DNA from: Halalkalibacter sp. APA_J-10(15)
Lineage (GTDB): Bacteria; Bacillota; Bacilli; Bacillales; Bacillaceae_D
DNA: 64,000 nucleotides
NCBI RefSeq assembly: GCF_023017105.1
Contig: NZ_JALKEV010000014.1
Location: forward strand, 1-64,000
Direction of reading: 5' to 3'
Position 1 is the stretch's first letter, and each line of letters begins with the position of its first letter. Shown piece after piece: positions 1 through 7,201 of the stretch. Made by a program: the position numbers and the translations under genes. The notes below the pieces were generated by a model. It had not been told where the DNA came from, made no database searches, and saw nothing but the letters and a program-made list of their open reading frames with translations.

Positions 1-49
1 CATTTAAAGATAAGTAATAGAAGTGAACGGTTGACGGTCAGTTTAGAGT

Positions 50-117
50 CCCCTTTAGGGGGCAGTCAGTAAAGTGCCCTTATAGGGCGAAATTAAAACC
101 GCCGGTTCTACCGGCGG
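50..117. other. Cluster of three short hairpins; possible IS200/IS605 right-end or guide-RNA fragment
   Basis: Three consecutive inverted repeats are directly visible: CCCC/GGGG around 50-61, GCCCT/AGGGC at 75-87, and a perfect 7-bp stem CCGCCGG (99-105) with CCGGCGG (111-117). No coding frame covers them. Compact stacked hairpins followed by AT-rich sequence are what the right end of IS200/IS605 elements and the overlapping omega-type RNA look like, with the tnpB gene immediately to the left. That gene would lie outside this window, so the assignment is inference only. A structured leader or another repeat is equally possible. Confidence 0.35.
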
Positions 118-435
118 ATAGTTACTTGAACGCGCAGAAAAGCTGAAGAAAGCTCTTTTATTATTGTTCCGATCGGTCCATCTAATGGAATATGGATTAT
201 GAACAAATAACTATATAAAGGAAAGGAGCTCTTAGTAAAATCCCACTTTAGGTAGTTTTAGACCTGTGAATCGGCATCAGAAATGCGTTTTATAGATGCT
301 CTTGTGAGAATCACCAACCTTTCATATAAAAACCTTGTAAATAAGGTACAGCCGTTTCCCTAAATAACCAGGGAAACGGCCGTACTCTTAATGATATCAA
401 GCTTCTGTTTTTTTAAACATAATGCTTCTTATTTC
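118..435. other. Non-coding stretch with a long hairpin
   Basis: No reading frame with a ribosome binding site is seen. The only clear structure is a 10-bp perfect stem, GCCGTTTCCC (351-360) with GGGAAACGGC (371-380), which extends outward to about 15 bp with one mismatch. It lies 3' of the leftward hydrolase gene and is a likely transcript end for it, although the T-run expected of a classical intrinsic terminator is weak on both strands. Confidence 0.55.
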
Positions 436-1338
436 TTAAAGATTCTTGCCAAAAAAATCAGTTAACTTAGGTACAGCTTGACCTACATATTCTGGAATAT
501 CATACATAGCAACATGCGTCGCACCCTCGACCCAGAACAATTCCTTCGGTCCATTCGACAATTCGTAGAATTGTTCGCTGTAAGCGTGTGTTTCAGCCTC
601 GGTTGCTACAATTAATAACATCGGTTGAGTTAGGTAGGTACTGATTTGGCCTATTGCTGAGAATGCCATGAGTTTGTCAACGCTTGTAAATCGGAATCGA
701 TTTGGAGAATTAGGGTGCTGTGCTCTAGGAGTTCTATAGTAGTCATAAGCTTCACGCATAAGCACAGGTGTATTTTCATCAATTTCTTCGAGCGTATCAG
801 GTGCATAAGTAAGGAAATGTACTTCTGCTCCATTTGCTTCTGCAGTACGCTGCTTCGCAACCGCCTCAAGTGTTTGAAATTGTGTTTCAATGTTGCCTTC
901 TCCTCGGAACATAGCACCGATATCCACTGCACTCACGGTCGCTACTGCCTTGATGCGGCGTTCAGTTGGAGCTGCAGCTACGGCATAACCACCACCGGCA
1001 CAAATACCAAGTGCTCCAATCTTTTCTTGATCAACATACGGAAGAGTCGTCAAATAGTCTACTGCGCAACGCACATCTTCCACTCGGGCATACGGGTCTT
1101 CTAACAAACGTGGTTTCCCCTCGCTATCTCCCTGACAAGACGCATCAAATGCTAATGCAACAAAGCCCTGTTTAGAAAGCTTTTCGGCATATACTCCCGC
1201 AGTCTGCTCTTTTACGCCTCCACCAGGGTGTACAACAACAATACCAGAATATTTTTTGCTCTCTTCAAACTCCTCTGGTAAGTAAAGATGCCCTGCTATA
1301 TTTAAATTACCATTTTTAAATGTTACTGATTTTCCCAT
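436..1338 (-). CDS. Alpha/beta hydrolase, dienelactone-hydrolase/YcjY-like
   Basis: A 300-aa cytoplasmic protein with the alpha/beta hydrolase fold. The oxyanion-hole region VVVHPGGG is near residues 34-41. The nucleophile elbow is GICAGG, so the nucleophile appears to be cysteine rather than serine, as in dienelactone hydrolases and the YcjY-like group. A C-terminal histidine sits in GATHVAMYD. No signal peptide is present. The start ATG is preceded by AAAGGAG at a 7-nt gap. It is transcribed divergently from a TetR-type regulator across a 390-bp region with two large palindromes, so control by that regulator is likely. The substrate is unknown; ester or lactone hydrolysis or detoxification is typical of the family. 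Confidence 0.85.
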   Translation of the reverse strand: MGKSVTFKNGNLNIAGHLYLPEEFEESKKYSGIVVVHPGGGVKEQTAGVYAEKLSKQGFVALAFDASCQGDSEGKPRLLEDPYARVEDVRCAVDYLTTLPYVDQEKIGALGICAGGGYAVAAAPTERRIKAVATVSAVDIGAMFRGEGNIETQFQTLEAVAKQRTAEANGAEVHFLTYAPDTLEEIDENTPVLMREAYDYYRTPRAQHPNSPNRFRFTSVDKLMAFSAIGQISTYLTQPMLLIVATEAETHAYSEQFYELSNGPKELFWVEGATHVAMYDIPEYVGQAVPKLTDFFGKNL

Positions 1339-1577
1339 GCTATTTCTCCTTTTATAATAAATATAGTTCCTACCTCACAGCCTATCGGAAAAAATATTAC
1401 TTTTTTGATCACCTATATTTTTATTTAGTAACTAATTTTTGTTCATCATAATGACAAACCTGTTTTTTTTAATCAATCTACACTGAAAGTACGATAGGTA
1501 AGCACTTTATTTTGAAATTTCTATCCCTTCTTTTGGTTGAGATTTACTGTTTTATTATTCTGTAGGTAGTTAAATAA

Positions 1578-1619
1578 CACACAATAAATAATGCGTATTG
1601 ATGTATTATTTATTGCGTG
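1578..1619. promoter_or_regulatory. Long palindrome over promoter, candidate TetR operator
   Basis: Left arm 1578-1592 (CACACAATAAATAAT) and right arm 1605-1619 pair over 15 bp with one mismatch around a 12-bp spacer. The TTGATG/TATAAT promoter overlaps the right arm and the spacer. Autoregulation by the adjacent TetR-type protein is inferred from position. Confidence 0.55.
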
Positions 1620-1678
1620 TGTATAATATAAAAGAAAAACAGGATGTTTTCAAACGTCAATTTCGATCAATTTACGCA

Positions 1679-1711
1679 TTAATGCACGAATTAATTGAAA
1701 TTGTGCATTAA
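1679..1711. promoter_or_regulatory. Second inverted repeat near TetR start
   Basis: TTAATGCAC at 1679-1687 and GTGCATTAA at 1703-1711 are perfect 9-bp arms separated by 15 bp. They end 19 bp before the chosen start of the regulator gene. The repeat could be an operator or an mRNA hairpin affecting translation. Confidence 0.5.
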
Positions 1712-1730
1712 TTTTCAAGAAAGTTTGGTG

Positions 1731-2285
1731 ATGATGACAATGACTAAAGTCGATAGAAGGATACTTAAATCTCGAGAAGCCATAAAAAATTCTTTTATGG
1801 AACTCATGTCAGAAAAAGTTTTTGAAAAAATTACGGTAAAGGATATTTGCGATGAAGCGAATGTGGGGAACAGAACGTTCTATCTTCATTACCTCGATAA
1901 ATTTGATTTACTCGATAAACTTATTGAAGAACACTTAGCTGAGTTGAAAGTTATTTGCCAGCAAAAAAAAGACAAGGGTTTAGTAGAGGGGTCAATTATT
2001 TGGTTCGAATATTTCGAGAAAAATAAGTCATTCTTTTCACCTTTATTCTCAAGTAACGGGACAATCACATTTAGAAATCGTTTCTTACATTTTGTGATTG
2101 AGGAAATAAAAGAAAAAGTGGATTTAAAAAATGGAAAAAATAAAGAAATTAGTGAGGAAGTGTTTTTCCGGTTTTTAGGGATGGCAATTGTCGGGGTCAT
2201 GGAATTGTATATGTTAGATGCAACACCTGAAAGTACTGATTCAATAGCTGAACAAGTCAGTATTTTACTTGAAAGGAATTTATAA
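1731..2285 (+). CDS. TetR/AcrR-family transcriptional regulator
   Basis: A 184-aa regulator. The N-terminal TetR helix-turn-helix is clear: after the RRILKSREAIKNSFMELM helix come ITVKDICDEANV and NRTFYLHYLDKFDLLDKL, the usual recognition helix plus YxHYxxK signature. The rest is a helical ligand-binding domain with no recognisable specificity, resembling YhgD-type regulators. An in-frame TTG lies 36 nt upstream but has no ribosome binding site and falls inside the inverted repeat at 1679-1711, so an ATG at 1731 (or 1734/1740, after GGTG) was chosen. It is divergent from the alpha/beta hydrolase gene, the usual arrangement for a local repressor. Confidence 0.85.
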   Translation: MMTMTKVDRRILKSREAIKNSFMELMSEKVFEKITVKDICDEANVGNRTFYLHYLDKFDLLDKLIEEHLAELKVICQQKKDKGLVEGSIIWFEYFEKNKSFFSPLFSSNGTITFRNRFLHFVIEEIKEKVDLKNGKNKEISEEVFFRFLGMAIVGVMELYMLDATPESTDSIAEQVSILLERNL

Positions 2286-2748
2286 AAGGATTTTTAAATT
2301 CAATTAGGGATTTGCATTAAGTGATTTCTTTAAAAATACCTGCTAGTATGAGTTATTCCTTCATTCAACAAACGGGAGGTATCGTATTATAAGGTCAATC
2401 AGAACTTTATTTTCTGGTTGGCCATTTTTAATGGTTTAATGAGGGTAGCCGGGGTAGGACGCTCGGGCGCGTGGGACTCGATCCCGTCCGCAATATTGTC
2501 CACCCCCTACTTGTAGAAACATGTTTGAGGCTGGTTGGGACATGGATCCCGTATAACAAGCGAAGCTGTGATACTACAAGATAGGTTAGGGGCACCGGCA
2601 GATGGGGGATTTCTTCAAAAGAGTTTTCGGTAGTGGATAGGTTACACTCAATGGACAGATATTTTAGGGTCATTTTTCTGTTGAAGTTTATTTATCCTTA
2701 AAGTTCGTTTATAATAAAAACAATAAGGACAAAAAGCAGGTGATGAAT
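2286..2748. other. Non-coding, GC-richer structured block; possible IS110-type bridge-RNA remnant
   Basis: No credible gene is present. From about 2430 to 2690 the base composition turns GC-rich against AT-rich flanks. It contains two related segments, GGGACTCGATCCCGT (2473-2487) and GGGACATGGATCCCGT (2537-2552), each itself a GGGA/TCCC inverted repeat, and an enclosing GGAC (2457-2460)/GTCC (2486-2489) stem. Paired, similar loop-like segments in a structured non-coding block are reminiscent of the bridge RNA at the ends of IS110-family elements, but no transposase is adjacent. The assignment is inference. Confidence 0.35.
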
Positions 2749-2979
2749 GTGAAACCAATAAAAATTGATCATAAAGACATTAAACAAGCCATTCAATCTG
2801 GTGAATTATATTTCCAAGTCGGTGAGCGAAAATATCTACTAATGGAGGTTGAAGATTTGAAGATCTCCGATTGTTACGAAGTAACAGACACCGAAGAAGA
2901 AAATCAACTACTTCAAGCCTTAGAAAATGATAACCCTTTATTGTCCGAAGAAGAAATCAATAAAATGTTAGGACAGTAG
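2749..2979 (+). CDS. Small acidic protein, candidate antitoxin
   Basis: A 76-aa acidic protein of unrecognised family; many Glu and Asp residues in the C-terminal half and no HTH. The next gene starts only 3 nt after its stop and encodes a small basic protein. This order, acidic partner first and basic RelE/ParE-like partner second, is the usual type II toxin-antitoxin layout, so an antitoxin role is inferred. The start is ambiguous: AGGTGA at 2738-2743 is well spaced for GTG 2749, while GTG 2740 and ATG 2743 lie too close to it. Confidence 0.55.
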   Translation: MKPIKIDHKDIKQAIQSGELYFQVGERKYLLMEVEDLKISDCYEVTDTEEENQLLQALENDNPLLSEEEINKMLGQ

Positions 2980-2982
2980 AGT

Positions 2983-3285
2983 ATGGAAATTAAATGGAGA
3001 AGATCGGCAATTCAATCGTTATTGGATTTAGACCAATGGAGAGAGACAATTGAATTGCCACCTATTGCTGGGTATCTTAAAAGGATCATACAGGCATACT
3101 TTAAACGTCAGGATTTTTCAATCTATATTCCCGGTCGTCAGGTTCTTATCCGCAAAATGCCTGTTGATCTTAGAATGGTACTAGTATCTGTTGGGAAGTC
3201 AGATCCATATAAAGTATTTTATCGAATGACAAGGGATCATGTTGAAATATTTTTAATTCGGCATCCACATCAAAAACCATTATAA
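2983..3285 (+). CDS. RelE/ParE-like toxin candidate
   Basis: A 100-aa basic protein. The pattern is RelE/ParE-like: IKWRRSAIQSLLDLDQW near the N terminus (helical, with a basic patch), a central strand region around RMVLVSVGKSDPYKVFYRM, and a final strand-like VEIFLIRHPHQ. RelE/ParE proteins are ribosome-dependent RNases or gyrase poisons. The family link is by pattern only and key catalytic residues cannot be confirmed. It follows the acidic partner by 3 nt and is closed by a strong terminator (3370-3413). The pair sits among mobile-element scars, a common location for such modules. Confidence 0.55.
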   Translation: MEIKWRRSAIQSLLDLDQWRETIELPPIAGYLKRIIQAYFKRQDFSIYIPGRQVLIRKMPVDLRMVLVSVGKSDPYKVFYRMTRDHVEIFLIRHPHQKPL

Positions 3286-3302
3286 ATAATCGTAACGATT
3301 AT
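3286..3302. promoter_or_regulatory. Perfect palindrome after toxin-like gene
   Basis: ATAATCGT (3286-3293) and ACGATTAT (3295-3302) form 8-bp arms around a single A, directly after the stop codon. It may be a weak hairpin or protein-binding site; nothing else supports a function. Confidence 0.35.
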
Positions 3303-3369
3303 CAGTGGTCACATTTTGGTCACACATTACAGAAAATCAGGCGATATTCCCGGTTATCAGCAATAAATT

Positions 3370-3413
3370 AAAATACCCTGAAAGCCTTACACGATAAGCT
3401 TTCAGGGTATTTT
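3370..3413. terminator. Strong bidirectional terminator
   Basis: A perfect 16-bp stem, AAAATACCCTGAAAGC (3370-3385) with its complement at 3398-3413, around a 12-nt loop, flanked by A-run and T-run. It ends the toxin/antitoxin-like operon. The same kind of hairpin commonly sits beside integrase genes and attachment sites. Confidence 0.85.
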
Positions 3414-3443
3414 CGGTAGACTGAGGAAATTCTCATGAGGCTC

Positions 3444-3485
3444 TTGACAGGGTGGAGGTCATTGGTTCGAGCCCCATACGGGTCA
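3444..3485 (+). repeat. tRNA-Val(GAC) 3'-half scar, candidate attachment site
   Basis: The sequence from TTGACAGGG through GGTTCGAGCCCC to ACGGGTCA has the order of a tRNA 3' half: anticodon loop with GAC, a five-base variable region AGGTC, a T-arm ATTGG-TTCGAGC-CCCAT (4 of 5 pairs), and a 7-nt acceptor strand plus discriminator. The 5' half is missing and no CCA follows, so it is not a functional tRNA. Such 3'-half copies are left at the borders of integrative elements that recombine into tRNA genes. Confidence 0.6.
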
Positions 3486-3533
3486 TTGGGTGACAAACCC
3501 GCGAAATCCTTCTGGAACAAGGGTTTCTACGAA

Positions 3534-3562
3534 AACAGCACTTTTTTAAGTGGTGTTTTTTT
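3534..3562 (+). terminator. Intrinsic terminator downstream of tRNA scar
   Basis: AACAGCACTT (3534-3543) pairs with AAGTGGTGTT (3548-3557), 9 of 10 bases, followed by a T-run ending at 3562. It is consistent with the terminator that once followed the tRNA or its element. Confidence 0.7.
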
Positions 3563-3665
3563 ATTGGATTTATTTTCTGACGGTTTGGAGAAGCGTAACC
3601 TTACAAAACCTTGTTGAATCATTTGTTTCCTACACCGATCAGATTGTTTGTAAATAAAAAGACTA

Positions 3666-3866
3666 TCACGTTTGTGGGGGCTTCAATCTAGCTTTATTTT
3701 GATCATAAAATTCAGCAAGTTTCAATGCCGTATCTAAGGTAAGTCGTCCAATTTTAATTTTTCCTTTTCGTAACCTTGAAATGGTACTTTGCTGAATCCC
3801 TGTCTCCTTACTTATGATGTAGGATTTAATGTCAGAATTAATTAACATCCTTATTTTTCCTTTCAT
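3666..3866 (-). CDS. Small XRE-like HTH DNA-binding protein
   Basis: A 66-aa protein made almost entirely of a helix-turn-helix: SYIISKETGIQQSTISRLRKG matches the turn and recognition helix of Cro/C1-type (XRE) domains, followed by LTLDTALKLAEFYDQ, the usual closing helix. There is no effector domain. AGAAGG is well placed upstream of the ATG. Lone short HTH proteins of this size are frequent in remnants of phages and integrative elements, which fits the adjacent tRNA scar. The target is unknown. Confidence 0.75.
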   Translation of the reverse strand: MKGKIRMLINSDIKSYIISKETGIQQSTISRLRKGKIKIGRLTLDTALKLAEFYDQNKARLKPPQT

Positions 3867-4036
3867 ATTAAGACCTTCTTTTCTTTTTAAATTTATTAAT
3901 GGTTTTCACTTTAAGGTTATCCTTAAAAGACTGTGTTACTTAGTATATCGATGGAAATGTTTATTGGATTAATATCTAAAGAGAGGTATTACATTTTTGT
4001 ATCATTATAAATAAGTAAGGTGTAGTTGGATGATAG

Positions 4037-4142
4037 AAAGGAGTGAGAAAATAATGGATTTAGAAAAGTAACACTCTTATAGCATCCATCTCAAGTGGGC
4101 AAGGATACGTCGCAAGCCCTTCATTGTGTATCCTTCTTTTTT
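4037..4142 (+). promoter_or_regulatory. Five-codon leader ORF followed by competing hairpins and terminator
   Basis: AAAGGAG (4037-4043) precedes ATG at 4054, which opens a five-codon frame (MDLEK) ending at 4071. ATGGAT over the start can pair with ATCCAT (4084-4089). GGGC (4097-4100) can pair with GCCC (4116-4119), which would compete with the terminator stem AAGGATAC (4101-4108)/GTATCCTT (4128-4135) followed by CTTTTTT. This looks like transcription attenuation by a leader peptide, but no structural gene follows within 500 bp. It could be an orphan leader or a small RNA. Confidence 0.5.
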
Positions 4143-4663
4143 AATAGGTAAATTTTAATGTTTAATCGAAAATCCCTTTGGAAATCATGACTTTATAATC
4201 ATAATAAAAATTTCTTAAAAAACACTTAAATCTTCTCAATATCACCAAAATTAATTTGGCTTATAATCATTTATCTTGAGATAATCGCCAATGTTTTAGT
4301 TGTTGCTACGAGAACATTACTTTTTGACTTGTTGTTTTTATGTGAAGAATGAGTGAATGGTTAAAGTCGTTCAACATAAGTAAAAGGATATATTGGTAAT
4401 AAATTCAGTGATCTTAAATTTTTGATTAAATCATTTAAAATTGATCATTTATGGGACATTAGTATGAAAAATGACTAAAGTTTATCAAATATAACAAGAG
4501 TGATCAATATTTGTGATTTACTAAGGTATCTAGTTAATCTATGATTATTATTGTTGCATAGGCGGATATAAGAGTTAATGAAAAAGTAAAAACAACTGAC
4601 TAAAAAAAGGATTTTAACTATATAAATAGAATTATGAAAATTAGAATAATTGCAGCAATTAAG

Positions 4664-4677
4664 TGTAAGCGCTTTAA
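4664..4677. promoter_or_regulatory. Candidate CcpA-binding cre site
   Basis: TGTAAGCGCTTTAA differs from the consensus TGWAANCGNTNWCA only near its 3' end. It lies 20 bp before the chosen ATG of the AraC-type regulator and just upstream of its GGGAGGAGG ribosome binding site, where CcpA would block transcription. Confidence 0.6.
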
Positions 4678-4696
4678 TGAGGGGAGGAGGGTTAAT

Positions 4697-6958
4697 ATGA
4701 ATCGACTTCCACTAATGTTGCAATTGATCGTTATTTTATTTTGTATTATGGCTATTCCTATTGCTATTCTAACTTGGTACAGTGGTGAACAAATTGTTCA
4801 AAATTCAGAATACGCTATTGCGGAATCTTCTTTAGCTGAATTGAACGCAAATCGTATGCTCTCCAATAATGCGCTCAATCATATAGCTCAAAACACGGTA
4901 GCTCTTACGAGTACAAACATTTTTGATCGAATCCATTCTTATAAGAATTTCACAGAATTAAACTCAAATTTAAAACACGTTCTGGAAGCACGCGTGGTAC
5001 TGGGCGAACTAATGCAATTGAAGCGTAGGGGAGATGGAGTATATTCTGTCTTCTTTTATTTAAGCGATTCAGACTATGTCGTATCTACTGATAAAGGAAT
5101 TACCAATTTGGAAAAATACGAGCCTATCGACTGGATACAAGAAGCATTAGTTGAGCGAAGGGGAATTAGAGGTGTTTGGTATTCACGCGAGCTTGAATCG
5201 GGAGTGAATGTCATATCTTATGTATTACCACTCAACCAACTTTCAACCATTACGAATGGAACGATTGTTGTTAATGTAACGGAAGTTGAATTCGGGAATT
5301 ATTTTCGTTCATCAGATGCTAGTAAACAGGAATATGCCATTATGGATTCAAATGGAACAATCATTTCTCATAGTGACAAGAGTATGTTGTTAGAAAAGGG
5401 CACAGATGACCCTTTTATCCGAGAAATATTTGAACATGACCTGTTGGAGGGTTACATGTTTCGCGAACTTGAAGGCGAGCGAATGTTGTACACATGGTCT
5501 CGAACTAAGAAATCCGATTGGATAAACGTGGGTGTGTATTCGGTTAACGAACTCATGATGACGACACATAGCTTGCAACGAAATATTATTTTGCTTACTG
5601 TTTTTATTATTTTAATAGGGGTTATTTTAACTGTATTTTTAGCGACATGGTTATCCAAACCAATAAGGGATTTAGTTCAAAGTTTGAGCTTACGAACTAA
5701 TTTAGGGATAAATGGAAGGAATGAGCTAGCTTTTCTCGATGTGGCGTTCAATAAAATGCAGGAAAAGGAAGAAGACCTTCAACGGATGCTCAATATACGA
5801 GAACGTGATTCCCACAGTCTTGCTATTCATAATCTATTAAGAGGTGAAATTTCTTCTCATTCTATTGAAATGTTTGCAGCTCCCTGCTTCCTTCTTGTGG
5901 TTGTCTCGATAGATCAATATAGAGATTATGTGAACATACATAATCCAGAGACCCGTAGTTACCACTGTTACCATTTCACCTCAGAATGTAATCGCTTGTT
6001 TCCGGAAAGTGTGACGGCACGGTGCGTTTATCAAGGAGATGGTTGCTTTGTCATCGTATTAAACTATGAACAACTTGAAGATGACGAATTCGATTCTAAC
6101 ATTCATATGTCACTTCTCAACATTATGAATAAAGCGGAAGAACTCTTAAGTCATTCCGTAACGATTGGTGTCAGTAGTCCTACAAAGAAATTGGATTTGG
6201 TGTCTGCTCGCTTTGCGGAAGCGATGGAAGTTATAAAGCATCGCATGATCAAAGGAAGTGGTGGCATTACTTACTGGAGTAAGAAAAAAGAGCATAATAA
6301 AAAATACATATATCCTGTTAATAGCGAAAGGCGAATCCTCAATTTTATGGATAACGGTGACCTCGATAGTATTATCAGTGAATTAGGAGTTATTAGTAAT
6401 GAGATACGCTCAGCTGACTATATTTCCTATGACAATATCTTATTTATTTACCATCAGTTAGTAGGTATTTGTATTAAACATCTAAGAGAGAACAATATTA
6501 GTACAACGAGAATTTTTGCTGGTAGAGATAACATTTATACATCTCTTACTTTGGTCGATACATTGGATGAGATTGAAAAGTGTCTGGTCCGTTTTTTTGA
6601 AGATATTATGCAGTATCTTACGAAGCCAGCAGTTCAGACTAATGATTATGGGGAGAGTATCTTAAGTTATTTAGATCATCATTATTGTGAAGAAATTGAT
6701 TTTGAAGAAATGGCGGAGGATATCGGAATCAGTTACTCCTATATGAGAAGGATCGTCTATGAGATGACAGGACGAAGCTTAATTGAACACCTTAATATTC
6801 GCAGAATCGAGAAAGCAAAACAAATGCTAGTGGAATCCAATTTGACCATCGCACAGATTGCTTCTACAGTTGGATACAATAATGCACAAAGTTTTAACAG
6901 ATTCTTTCGGAAATTTGAAGGGATGACCCCGAGCAACTATAAGCAAGTTAAGTCCTAA
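4697..6958 (+). CDS. Membrane-bound AraC-family regulator of carbohydrate uptake (YesS/YtdP-like)
   Basis: A 753-aa regulator with an unusual membrane-sensor design. A first membrane helix lies at about residues 7-28. An extracytoplasmic sensor of about 270 residues follows, then a second helix near 298-318. After that come a HAMP-like linker and a cytoplasmic region, and the last 100 residues hold a double AraC HTH (MAEDIGISYSYMRRIVYEM, then IAQIASTVGYNNAQSFNRFF). This architecture is known from Bacillus YesS/YtdP-type regulators next to LplB/LplC transporters. ATG 4697 was chosen because GGGAGGAGG precedes it; an upstream in-frame ATG at 4634 has no ribosome binding site and would place the cre site inside the gene. 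It presumably activates the transporter and GH105 genes directly downstream. Confidence 0.85.
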   Translation: MNRLPLMLQLIVILFCIMAIPIAILTWYSGEQIVQNSEYAIAESSLAELNANRMLSNNALNHIAQNTVALTSTNIFDRIHSYKNFTELNSNLKHVLEARVVLGELMQLKRRGDGVYSVFFYLSDSDYVVSTDKGITNLEKYEPIDWIQEALVERRGIRGVWYSRELESGVNVISYVLPLNQLSTITNGTIVVNVTEVEFGNYFRSSDASKQEYAIMDSNGTIISHSDKSMLLEKGTDDPFIREIFEHDLLEGYMFRELEGERMLYTWSRTKKSDWINVGVYSVNELMMTTHSLQRNIILLTVFIILIGVILTVFLATWLSKPIRDLVQSLSLRTNLGINGRNELAFLDVAFNKMQEKEEDLQRMLNIRERDSHSLAIHNLLRGEISSHSIEMFAAPCFLLVVVSIDQYRDYVNIHNPETRSYHCYHFTSECNRLFPESVTARCVYQGDGCFVIVLNYEQLEDDEFDSNIHMSLLNIMNKAEELLSHSVTIGVSSPTKKLDLVSARFAEAMEVIKHRMIKGSGGITYWSKKKEHNKKYIYPVNSERRILNFMDNGDLDSIISELGVISNEIRSADYISYDNILFIYHQLVGICIKHLRENNISTTRIFAGRDNIYTSLTLVDTLDEIEKCLVRFFEDIMQYLTKPAVQTNDYGESILSYLDHHYCEEIDFEEMAEDIGISYSYMRRIVYEMTGRSLIEHLNIRRIEKAKQMLVESNLTIAQIASTVGYNNAQSFNRFFRKFEGMTPSNYKQVKS

Positions 6959-6965
6959 TACTATG

Positions 6966-7011
6966 AGCTGTTTTTTTCGGTTTTTCACCGATAAAGACAG
7001 CTTTAATTTTT
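6966..7011 (+). terminator. Probable terminator after AraC regulator
   Basis: AGCTGT (6966-6971) pairs with ACAGCT (6997-7002) around an inner CGGT/ACCG stem, followed after a few bases by a T5 run. It is weaker than the other terminators in the window, so partial read-through into the transporter genes is possible. Confidence 0.5.
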
Positions 7012-7201
7012 GATTATGCTTGTAAATAGTGATTACTTTTGATACACAAAATCACGAAAGTTCCAGTTAGTATCAATTATAAAAGGAAGAAATCAATATT
7101 CACGATTTACGATACCATTCATCCGGAATATGATTATGACAAACCTCACGAGTCACTAAAAGGCCAAGCGGAGGAACTTACGTACAGGGAGGTGAAAAAA
7201 T

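Larger units (their letters stand above)
1339..1730. promoter_or_regulatory. Divergent regulatory region between hydrolase and TetR genes
   Basis: A 392-bp AT-rich region without genes. It contains two long inverted repeats, annotated separately, and a candidate rightward promoter TTGATG (1598-1603), 18-bp spacer, TATAAT (1622-1627). The first palindrome overlaps this promoter. Confidence 0.6.
3867..4696. other. Long AT-rich non-coding region with leader-like element and cre site
   Basis: About 830 bp without a normal gene. It holds a leader-peptide/terminator element (4037-4142) and a candidate cre site (4664-4677), both annotated separately. From 4143 to 4660 I see only AT-rich sequence with TGATCA-containing stretches and no supportable feature. 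Confidence 0.6.

Noticed and set aside
2428-2673. 81-codon leftward frame in the GC-rich block
   Set aside because: No ribosome binding site; the sequence is better explained by inverted repeats than by coding.
3444-3485. Functional tRNA-Val gene
   Set aside because: The 5' half with D-arm and matching acceptor strand is missing, the anticodon stem cannot form and no CCA follows.
3435-3617. 60-codon frame across the tRNA-like scar and terminator
   Set aside because: It has no ribosome binding site, no homology pattern and overlaps the tRNA 3'-half and a terminator hairpin.
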